Assembly: GCA_019913005.1 (NCBI GenBank)
Contig: JAIOHL010000085.1
Coordinates: 1-59,822 of the forward strand
Source: Anaerolineae bacterium
GTDB taxonomy: Bacteria; Chloroflexota; Anaerolineae; Aggregatilineales; J027
Length of the DNA stretch: 59,822 nt
Reading direction: 5' to 3'
Positions within the stretch are counted from its first letter, which is position 1. Every line of letters begins with the position of its first letter. A program made the position numbers and the translations under genes. The notes beneath the pieces are model-generated. The model did no database searches. It was not told where the DNA came from and saw only the letters and a list, made by a program, of their open reading frames with translations. Positions 53,231 to 59,822 of this stretch are shown piece by piece.

Positions 53231-54094
53231 TTACCCTTTGACTGCGCCGGCGGTTAAGCCTTCAATAATGCGGCGTTGGAAAACTAAGACGAGGACCAAG
53301 AGGGGTACAGTGACGACTACTGCTCCGGCAATTTTATCGGCAATGGGTATTTCGTAGCTGTAGCCTGCAAATTGCCCAATGGCGACTGGTACGGTGTGAG
53401 CATCTTTGCTGACTAGGTTGAAGGTCAAAGCAAATAGATATTCGTTCCACGCTGAGATGAATGCCAAAAGGCCTGTTGTCACGAGGGCTGGGGCAGTAAG
53501 CGGAATGAGGATACGCCAAAAAGTTTGAAAGGCGGTTGCTCCATCCACTAGTGCAGCCTGCTCAATCTCGTCGGGCAATCCTCGGAAGAAACTCGTCAAT
53601 ACCCAGACCGTAAAGGGGAGCGTGAAAATTGGATAGGTAAACATCAGCGAGAGCAGTGATCCATTAATCCCCAAGTCTTTCACCGTCTGGTTTAGACCGG
53701 AAAGGATGGAAATTTGGGGGAACATGGTCATCGCCAATACTAAATAAAGGATGATCATGCGTCCTCGAAAGCGAACCCGCCCCAAGGCATAAGCTGCAAA
53801 TGCGCCGACGACCAATGACAATACCACCGTTACGCTGGAGACAATTGCCGAGTTGAGCATTGTCCGCATAAAGGCACTGTCACTCAGCAAGTTTTGGAAG
53901 TTTTCTAGATTTGGGTCTTCTGGTAAATATCGCGCTCCATTAAGCAGCACTTGTTGATTGGTGCGGAAGGATATGCTGATGGCATAGACGAAGGGGGCCA
54001 TTGTATAAAAGGCGACAACAATGACTAAGACCCAAAAGAAACCCCGACTTAGAAATTGAGTTACTTCCTTTCCAGAAATGTTCGATTGGTTCAT
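53231..54094 (-). CDS. Sugar ABC transporter permease, MalG type
   Basis: A 287-residue permease with six helices. The EAA loop is seen as EQAALVDGATAFQTFWRILIPL near 190, which docks the ATPase. MalG-type permeases form the inner-membrane channel with a MalF partner. Its start overlaps the MalF-like stop by ATGA. No ATPase gene lies in this operon; a shared MsmK-type ATPase elsewhere is likely. Confidence 0.93.
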   Translation of the reverse strand: MNQSNISGKEVTQFLSRGFFWVLVIVVAFYTMAPFVYAISISFRTNQQVLLNGARYLPEDPNLENFQNLLSDSAFMRTMLNSAIVSSVTVVLSLVVGAFAAYALGRVRFRGRMIILYLVLAMTMFPQISILSGLNQTVKDLGINGSLLSLMFTYPIFTLPFTVWVLTSFFRGLPDEIEQAALVDGATAFQTFWRILIPLTAPALVTTGLLAFISAWNEYLFALTFNLVSKDAHTVPVAIGQFAGYSYEIPIADKIAGAVVVTVPLLVLVLVFQRRIIEGLTAGAVKG

Positions 54095-56001
54095 TCTTGC
54101 TCTAGCCTCACAATTCTTACATAGGTAACGGTAAAGATGAGAATGAGCATGAAAATAATCACGCCAATGGCGGACGAATAGCCTGTTAGACCACCTTGAA
54201 TTAGTCGGTCATAGTTATATAAGGCCATTGAGGGGCGTGTCGCATCCAACAACACCGAGAATACGTCGAAGGCACGCAAGGCATCCAGTGTGCGAAATAC
54301 CAATGCAACCGCAATGGTGGGACGCAGCAGTGGTAGGGTGATGGTAAAAAATTGGCGGACTTTGCCAGCGCCATCCACATCGGCGGCCTCATAGACGTCG
54401 GCGGGAATGGTTTGTAAACCTGCTAGGAGCAACAAAGCCATGAATGGCGCTGTTTTCCAAACATCTACCGCGATAATTGAATTCATCCACGGGCCTGTGG
54501 TCGCTAACCACTGTTTGGCTTGCGAGATGAGGCCTATATCTAATAGTAGTTTGTTTAGGATACCGGTCTGGTCACCACGCATGATGACTTCCCACAGGGC
54601 TGCTGAAACGACGGTTGGGATCGCCCAAGGCACTAGCATGGCAGTACGCATCAATCCACGCCCGGTAAATTTGGAGTTGACCACCATAGCGATGATTAGC
54701 CCCAAGAGAAGTTCAAGGGTAACCGAGATAAAAGTGAATTGGAGGGTGTTGCTAAAGCTCTTGAGGAATTGAGGGTCTTTACCTAATAGACGTAGACCAG
54801 AATCGCCCCCGAATAGTTGCCATGTATATGCCTCTTGATAGCGTTTATAGGTGCGTCGTTCGGCGGACGACATCTCGCGTAGTTTTTCACGCTCCTCAAT
54901 CTCAGAGGCAGATAGTTCCCAAACGATTCCCCCTTCTCCACGTACCCGTTCGCAATTTCCACTATCGTCTTTCTTACAGTCCACCATCACAAATTTAAAA
55001 CTTAACAATTCTTGGTAGTTACGTAGCCCGACAAAGCGACTGGGTTTGGGGCTTCCGAATTCTTCATCGGTCAGGCTCGCAATGAAGGTTTGTTCCAAGG
55101 GTTGGGCTGCAACTAGAATCAATACCGCCAGCGTAGGGATGAGCAAACTCCATGCAAATCGAGTATTGCGGGATGTGAGAGATTCTTCCCCTTCAAACAA
55201 GTCGTTAATAATGCGTGACAGCCACCAGAGAGCCACACCGAGCGGGATTGCCGCGATGAGATAGGGGATCGCCCCGCCAACAGCCTCACTAAAGTTAAAT
55301 GGATGGTCGCCAACCAGTCCGCCTTTGCCATCAACCCAAAAGGCACGAATTGCAGCGACAATTAGACCAACGATGAGCCAAAGGAAGGCAATCATTGCCC
55401 AACGGGCAGAGATGAGATCAAATTTACGCAGGCGGACTCCCAAACGGAAAATGAGAATCCCGATCACGATGGTTAAGAACGGCACAATGATGCCAAAAGT
55501 ATTGAGATAGGCAATTATGAAGGTAGGGGCGACATTTTTAATAATGGTGCGTTCTTGTGGGCTAAATTCACCGTTTTCTAGTGGTCGCAGGAATTCGATG
55601 CTTATTTCAAAATCATCGTCGGCTCTTTTAACATCAGGTTCTTGTAGAAGTCGGTCAACTTGGGCAACTGAAAAACCGGGAGTAATTTCAGTGTCTTCCA
55701 CCTTCGTAAGCCGATCCCCAGCCCGCACGCCCTTTTCCTCTGCTGGGCCACCCGGGGCCGGGATAATCTCGAAATAGGCTACTTCCCCTTCGGGTTCTAC
55801 TTTACGGACTTCAATCCCGATGCCTTCAATTTCCAGACCCTGCGTGGCATCTTTGATCTCAGGACTGGTCGCAATTGCATAGAAGAGATAGGCAAATGCC
55901 AGCAAGCCGATAATCATCAATAGGCCACTCACTAGTTCTAGTGAAATTGTCTCCTGTTCAGTAGGGCGTCGTCGTCCACTCCTCGGCGGAATTATCGTCA
56001 T
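54091..56001 (-). CDS. MalF-type sugar permease with N-terminal membrane-PDZ module
   Basis: A 636-residue protein started at ATG 56001, with GGAGGG seven bases upstream. Residues about 282-636 are a normal MalF-type permease with the EAADVDGAGKVRQFF coupling loop near 545. Ahead of it is an extra module: a helix (21-43), an extracytoplasmic PDZ-like domain (about 55-145) with GGPAEEKGVRAGDRLTKVE, and three further helices (about 160-185, 200-222 and 240-262). Cys341 and Cys350 in the first periplasmic-side loop could form a disulfide. Normal MalF proteins of this class are about 300 residues. The PDZ domain may bind protein tails or the binding protein. Confidence 0.9.
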   Translation of the reverse strand: MTIIPPRSGRRRPTEQETISLELVSGLLMIIGLLAFAYLFYAIATSPEIKDATQGLEIEGIGIEVRKVEPEGEVAYFEIIPAPGGPAEEKGVRAGDRLTKVEDTEITPGFSVAQVDRLLQEPDVKRADDDFEISIEFLRPLENGEFSPQERTIIKNVAPTFIIAYLNTFGIIVPFLTIVIGILIFRLGVRLRKFDLISARWAMIAFLWLIVGLIVAAIRAFWVDGKGGLVGDHPFNFSEAVGGAIPYLIAAIPLGVALWWLSRIINDLFEGEESLTSRNTRFAWSLLIPTLAVLILVAAQPLEQTFIASLTDEEFGSPKPSRFVGLRNYQELLSFKFVMVDCKKDDSGNCERVRGEGGIVWELSASEIEEREKLREMSSAERRTYKRYQEAYTWQLFGGDSGLRLLGKDPQFLKSFSNTLQFTFISVTLELLLGLIIAMVVNSKFTGRGLMRTAMLVPWAIPTVVSAALWEVIMRGDQTGILNKLLLDIGLISQAKQWLATTGPWMNSIIAVDVWKTAPFMALLLLAGLQTIPADVYEAADVDGAGKVRQFFTITLPLLRPTIAVALVFRTLDALRAFDVFSVLLDATRPSMALYNYDRLIQGGLTGYSSAIGVIIFMLILIFTVTYVRIVRLEQE

Positions 56002-56116
56002 GGAAAAGCCCTCCATTCTAAGATCAAAATATTTTTCGAGGGATATAACTAGCAGTGAGGGCAGATTGCTCTGCCCCCAGTGAAATCAAATCGTCAATAT
56101 TCGATTGGTAGGGGTG

Positions 56117-57433
56117 CTATTCAGGTAGCTCATAGCCCAAGTCGGCAAGTTGTAGTTCTAAATCTGCCATCGCAGTTGCGGCGTCGGCTTCACCTGTTAG
56201 GACAGAGTGAACGGCGGTGAAGTACAATTGCGAGACATCACCATAGCCGGAACCAGAGACAGTCGAAGGACGGGCTACGGCAGCTTCCAAAATAGTCTTG
56301 AAGAGACTGATATAGGGCAGTTGTTCTTGAATTTGAGGGTCTTCATAGACCGCTGGGCTAACGGGTTGTTCACCACGCAACAGGGTGTATTTGACCTGTG
56401 CATCGTAGCCAGAGAAATATTCAACAACGGCGACGGCGGCATCGGGATTTTCCGAATACTTGGAGACAGCTAACTGCCAACCACCGAGGGTCGCGGCGCT
56501 CATACCGGCTTCACCACCGGGCAGGGGCGAAACACCAAAGAGGTCTTTGATAGGGCTGTCATCGGCCTGACCGAGTGGGTAGGCATAACCCCAATTGCGC
56601 ATGAAAGCGGCGTTACCAGCTTGCCACACGCCACGAGCATCTTCTTCACCGAAGGTAATGACGTTGTCGGGGCTGATGGAACCAACCCAACTGGCAGCCT
56701 TGTCAAGAATGTTAATCGTGGGTTCGTTATTGACTTCGATCACGCCTTCGGGGCTGAGGATGGTGCCGCCGCCAACCGACGCCTGCCATTCGAGCGCATC
56801 ACAGGTCAGACCTTCATAGGCATTGCCTTGGAAGACAAAACCCCAGAAGTCCGGGTTGCCCGCAGCGCGTTCACCTTCTTGAATAGCGGTTGCAGCAACT
56901 TCCAGTTCATCCCATGTTTGGGGAACCTCAAGGCCATATTTTTCCAACAGGTCAGTACGGTAATACAGCATCCCAACGCCAGTAAACCACGGCAGCGCCA
57001 CCAAACGACCATCAACGGTGTTGTTGACAATGTTGGAAGCTACAAAGCTGTCAACGGTTTCTTGGCTGACATATTCGTTCAGGTCAAGCAGATGTTCGGC
57101 AAAAATGCCGGGCCAAATCACGTCAATTTGGTAGATATCAATTTCGCCACTTTGGGCATCGAAGAATTGTTGATACTGACCGAGGGTTTCGGTTGAGTCC
57201 TGCGGACGGGTGGTCACTTCAACAGTAATATTGGGGCACAGGGCCATAAAGTCATCGGCAAGGGCTTTTACTGCGTCTAATTCATTGCCGACGGTGCCAG
57301 CAATGACGGTAACGGTAACTTCTTCTTCAGTCCGGCAATCGAATGCAGCGGCATCTTGGGCAACGACCCCACGCGGGACGATTGCGAAGGCAACCACCGC
57401 TACCAAAGCAAAAACCAGCAACTTCTTAAGCAT
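56117..57433 (-). CDS. Sugar ABC transporter substrate-binding protein
   Basis: A 438-residue family-1 solute-binding protein with a signal peptide (residues 1-26, cleaved near VVAQDAA) and a CDALEWQASVGGG and GGWQLAVSK pattern of maltose-type binding proteins. It has no lipobox, unusual for a cell without a periplasm, so anchoring may rely on the permease PDZ module or another partner. A GGAAAGG site precedes the ATG. No sugar is assigned. Confidence 0.92.
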   Translation of the reverse strand: MLKKLLVFALVAVVAFAIVPRGVVAQDAAAFDCRTEEEVTVTVIAGTVGNELDAVKALADDFMALCPNITVEVTTRPQDSTETLGQYQQFFDAQSGEIDIYQIDVIWPGIFAEHLLDLNEYVSQETVDSFVASNIVNNTVDGRLVALPWFTGVGMLYYRTDLLEKYGLEVPQTWDELEVAATAIQEGERAAGNPDFWGFVFQGNAYEGLTCDALEWQASVGGGTILSPEGVIEVNNEPTINILDKAASWVGSISPDNVITFGEEDARGVWQAGNAAFMRNWGYAYPLGQADDSPIKDLFGVSPLPGGEAGMSAATLGGWQLAVSKYSENPDAAVAVVEYFSGYDAQVKYTLLRGEQPVSPAVYEDPQIQEQLPYISLFKTILEAAVARPSTVSGSGYGDVSQLYFTAVHSVLTGEADAATAMADLELQLADLGYELPE

Positions 57434-57657
57434 GTCTAAAACCTTTCCACTCTTGCTCTAAATGATTATGAATATCTACAATAGGTTCGCTGCACACAGC
57501 AGGCAACCTTCCGTTATTGACACCCCAACGATAGTTTAACACGTCGTCCGATATTCAACCCTCCTTTAACTAGATTTGCTTAAACACTCTCAAAACAATC
57601 CATAGATTGGGAAGTAATCACATCTAATTTGAACTCGGCACATTACATCTTGCCTAT

Positions 57658-58680
57658 TTATGCGCTGGCTCGTTCAATAACTGTGAGAGCCAACTCCACA
57701 TGCCAATGATCCGGCTTAAAACTCCCCGTTTTTAACCGTTCGAGCATATATTGCGCCCCTAGTTCACCGCTGTGAAAAAGCTGCTGATTGACGGTGGTAA
57801 GGCGCATATAGCTGGCGGCTTTGACATCATCAAATCCGATTACCGCAACATCATCTGGAGACTTCATTCTCAACTTATCTATTGCGGCTTGCACACCAAA
57901 AGCCAAAGTATCGTAGGCGGCAAAAATAGCGGTGGGACGATTTGGCAATGACAGGATGTGAAGGGCCTGTTCGCAAGCGGAATATTCATTGGGAGCGCCA
58001 AACCGATACCATTCCTCATTAAGAGGCAAACCAGATTGGAGCAACATTTCCTTCATGCCCTTAAATCGTCGTTGACTGCTGGTAAAGCCGGATTCGTTTT
58101 CAAACGCACTTTCGATCACATGTCCAACAAAGCCGATTTTGCGATGCCCCTTTTTGATTAGATATTCGGCTGCCATCCGCCCACCTGCCACATTGTCAAT
58201 AAAGATATGGGGATAGTAATCCTGCGGATCATGGTCAACCGCGATCAAGGGTAACTTAAGGTTCATGCGGCGGAGTTCTTCAGGGGTGAAGGTTTGGAGC
58301 AGAAATGAGAGCACAATCAACCCATCAACCGCAACCTGTGCGCCGATTTCACGCAATTTGCGCTGCGTTTGCTGCGGATGTCGAATACTGTAGAGCACCA
58401 AATCATAATCGTGGTGATCTAACACATCTTGAATACCCGCAAGGCGTTCCACGAATGAAGGGTAAGTGAGGAAGGGAGTGATAACACCTACAGTGGATGT
58501 TTTTCCCCCGGAGAGTTGGCGTGCGGCTTTGTTTGGACTAAAGCCAAGTTCGGCTATCGCTTCAAGGACTTTTTGGCGCGTACCATCAGCAACCTGTGGA
58601 CTGCCATTAATCACCCTTGAGACGGTTCCAACTCCTACCCCTGCTCTTTGGGCAACGTCTCTAATTGTTGGTGTTCTCAT
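57658..58680 (-). CDS. LacI-family transcriptional regulator
   Basis: A 340-residue repressor, started at ATG 58680 so that the TIRDVAQRAGVGVGTVSRV helix-turn-helix begins at residue 5. The hinge helix (NKAARQLSGG) and a periplasmic-binding-like sugar sensor follow. It is divergent from the kinase gene and upstream of the ABC importer on the same strand, so it probably senses the imported sugar. Two operator palindromes in its own promoter indicate autoregulation. Confidence 0.94.
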   Translation of the reverse strand: MRTPTIRDVAQRAGVGVGTVSRVINGSPQVADGTRQKVLEAIAELGFSPNKAARQLSGGKTSTVGVITPFLTYPSFVERLAGIQDVLDHHDYDLVLYSIRHPQQTQRKLREIGAQVAVDGLIVLSFLLQTFTPEELRRMNLKLPLIAVDHDPQDYYPHIFIDNVAGGRMAAEYLIKKGHRKIGFVGHVIESAFENESGFTSSQRRFKGMKEMLLQSGLPLNEEWYRFGAPNEYSACEQALHILSLPNRPTAIFAAYDTLAFGVQAAIDKLRMKSPDDVAVIGFDDVKAASYMRLTTVNQQLFHSGELGAQYMLERLKTGSFKPDHWHVELALTVIERASA

Positions 58681-58710
58681 AAAAAAGTCATTAGCACTAA
58701 TTTTTCGGAT

Positions 58711-58730
58711 ATTTGGAAACGTTTCCAAAT
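58711..58730. promoter_or_regulatory. LacI-family operator 1
   Basis: ATTTGGAAACGTTTCCAAAT is a perfect 20-bp palindrome with the GGAAACGTTTCC core typical of LacI/CcpA-type sites. It lies just downstream of the expected lacI transcription start, 31 bases before the start codon. Confidence 0.8.
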
Positions 58731-58739
58731 TCTTTCCAC

Positions 58740-58768
58740 AGTATATCTGGAAACGTTTCCATTGTCAA
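58740..58768 (-). promoter_or_regulatory. Promoter of the LacI-family gene
   Basis: On the minus strand TTGACA (58768-58763) and TATACT (58745-58740) are separated by exactly 17 bases, a near-consensus sigma-70 promoter. The second operator fills the spacer. Confidence 0.75.
58748..58761. promoter_or_regulatory. LacI-family operator 2
   Basis: TGGAAACGTTTCCA is a perfect 14-bp palindrome with the same core as operator 1, centre to centre 34 bases apart, and sits between the -35 and -10 boxes. Binding would block RNA polymerase. Confidence 0.8.
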
Positions 58769-58781
58769 ATTCTATTGACAA
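58762..58781. repeat. Inverted repeat in the lacI/kinase intergenic region
   Basis: TTGTCAA and TTGACAA are exact reverse complements separated by 6 bases, abutting operator 2 and overlapping the lacI -35 box. It could bind a second regulator or reflect two opposed -35 elements. Confidence 0.4.
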
Positions 58782-58846
58782 TTTGTCTACAATTGTTCCT
58801 ACCACTACACTTGAGAATATTTTATGTAAGGATGTAAACTTATTAT

Positions 58847-59822
58847 ATGACAGACGCGCCGCTTCCCCCCATTTCCACTGGGCAAACCATCAAAGGCTAT
58901 GAATTGGAATACGTGATTGGCAAGGGTGGTTTCGCCGTTGTTTATCGCGCCTATCAAGCCCTTGTAGAGCGTGAAGTTGCCGTTAAGATATTTGATCCTC
59001 AATTTGCCAACCACCCCAATTTCATTCGCCGCTTTGAACTGGAAGCCCAAATTATTGCCCAATTGGAACATCTCCATATCGTGCCGCTGTATGACTATTG
59101 GCGCGAACCGAATGCCGCTTATATCGTGATGCGACTGTTTAAGGGCGGCAACCTTAGCGAATCTATCCAGAAAAATTCATGGGGATTGACCGCCGCTGCT
59201 CGGCTACTCAATCAAGTCGCTGCTGCCTTGTCACATACTCACCGCAAAGGGGTGGTGCATCTTGACCTCAAACCTTCCAATATTTTGTTAGATGAAGAAA
59301 ACAACGCCTATTTAGCCGATTTTGGGATCGCCAAGAAATTGGTGGGCAAAGCGGATGCCACCCAAGAAGAGGGACTATTCGGTTCACCGGCCTATATGTC
59401 GCCGGAACAGATTCGTGGCGAGGCTATTACCCCGCAGGCGGATGTATACAGTCTCGGCGTGTTGCTGTTTGAGGTGCTGACCCGTCAATTACCCTTTGAT
59501 GAACTGACTGATACGGCTTTGATGGATCGGCATTTGTTTGATCCCGTGCCAGCCGTCAATGAGATACGGGGTGATCTGCCCCCGGTAATCAATGAGGTGA
59601 TTCAGCGAGCAACAGCCAAAAAATTAGAGGTGCGCTATGCCGATGTGTTGAGTTTCGCAGCGGATTTTACACGGGTGGTCGAATCGGTGGAAGGGCTTCA
59701 AATTGCTTCCGGCGGTGGCAAAATTACCGAGAATCCTGATAGACCGAGTGGTCAGACGGTCAAGTTTGGCCCAACGACGGAGGTATCACGTAAAACGCAA
59801 ATTATTACCCCCATCATTTCCC
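58847..59822 (+). CDS. Ser/Thr protein kinase, 3' end beyond window
   Basis: A gene translated here by hand from ATG 58847; 325 codons are visible and the frame runs off the window. The kinase domain fills residues about 22-270: GKGGFAVVYRA (glycine loop), VAVKIF (ATP Lys), HLDLKPSN (catalytic loop), ADFGIAKK and SPAYMSPEQ. The residue before the catalytic Asp is Leu, not Arg, so it is a non-RD type kinase. It is close to PknB-type kinases, and the sequence after about 270 is a Ser/Thr-rich linker. Confidence 0.93.
   Translation, partial: MTDAPLPPISTGQTIKGYELEYVIGKGGFAVVYRAYQALVEREVAVKIFDPQFANHPNFIRRFELEAQIIAQLEHLHIVPLYDYWREPNAAYIVMRLFKGGNLSESIQKNSWGLTAAARLLNQVAAALSHTHRKGVVHLDLKPSNILLDEENNAYLADFGIAKKLVGKADATQEEGLFGSPAYMSPEQIRGEAITPQADVYSLGVLLFEVLTRQLPFDELTDTALMDRHLFDPVPAVNEIRGDLPPVINEVIQRATAKKLEVRYADVLSFAADFTRVVESVEGLQIASGGGKITENPDRPSGQTVKFGPTTEVSRKTQIITPIIS

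Noticed and set aside
57434-57657. LacI operator upstream of the sugar-binding protein gene
   Set aside because: I searched the gap by eye for the GGAAACGTTTCC core and found none.

Overview
The window reads as chromosomal DNA of an aerobic, heterotrophic bacterium, most likely a member of the Chloroflexota (Anaerolineae-like). This is an inference from protein style and gene neighbourhoods, not a measured phylogeny. The clues are a caa3-type oxidase of the A2 kind, many WD40/PD40, SH3 and Ser/Thr-kinase proteins, a MalF-type sugar permease with an extra N-terminal module, and GAF-rich NarX-like sensor kinases. Coding density is high: no stretch over 300 bases lacks a gene. There is one tRNA (Phe), and no rRNA, CRISPR array, integrase or insertion sequence. 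Genes run in short operons with many 4-base ATGA or TAATG overlaps.

Layout. 1-9.3 kb (minus strand, except a small EthD-like gene): a DUF2207 membrane protein cut by the window edge, an unknown gene plus a hybrid histidine kinase with two receiver domains, then a WD40 protein, an ECF sigma factor, a small membrane protein and a FabH-like ketoacyl-ACP synthase. 9.4-15.6 kb (plus): an envelope cluster with a degenerate MurA-like protein, an alpha/beta hydrolase, a membrane-anchored MurF-like ligase, D-Ala-D-Ala ligase, a C39-type peptidase and a GNAT acetyltransferase. 15.8-21.2 kb (plus): a membrane glycosyltransferase with a striking leader hairpin, a SpoIIE-type phosphatase and an M1-family lipoprotein peptidase. 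21.3-29.8 kb (minus): a complete cytochrome caa3 oxidase locus, ctaA-ctaC-ctaD-ctaF-ctaE-ctaG-(YtkA/FixH-like)-ctaB-DUF420.

30-36 kb is mixed: a membrane-anchored unknown, a MaoC hydratase, an unknown, a Nudix hydrolase, tRNA-Phe, an intracellular GH13 enzyme, a GT-C glycosyltransferase, a DEDDh exonuclease and a creatininase-like amidohydrolase. 37-44.9 kb (minus) runs xpt-guaA, an SH3 lipoprotein, an M23 peptidase, a MoxR AAA+ ATPase, a Nudix hydrolase, a zinc-ribbon membrane protein and a VWA protein. The AAA+/VWA pair is a classic chaperone-like combination. 45-48.4 kb holds a GAF-rich NarX-like kinase with its LuxR-type regulator, followed by a PD40 propeller protein. 49.7-52.5 kb is lutABC for L-lactate oxidation. 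53.2-58.7 kb is a sugar ABC importer (binding protein, two permeases, no ATPase gene) with a LacI regulator whose own promoter carries two operators. The window ends inside a Ser/Thr protein kinase gene.

The most unusual items are the sugar permease whose N-terminus carries a transmembrane-PDZ-transmembrane module; the MurA-like protein that lacks the catalytic lysine, cysteine and phosphate-binding arginine; the enlarged membrane part of CtaC; the 11-bp inverted repeat just ahead of the glycosyltransferase gene; and the CRP/FNR-like palindromes upstream of ctaC. No clearly undescribed defence or mobile system is visible.
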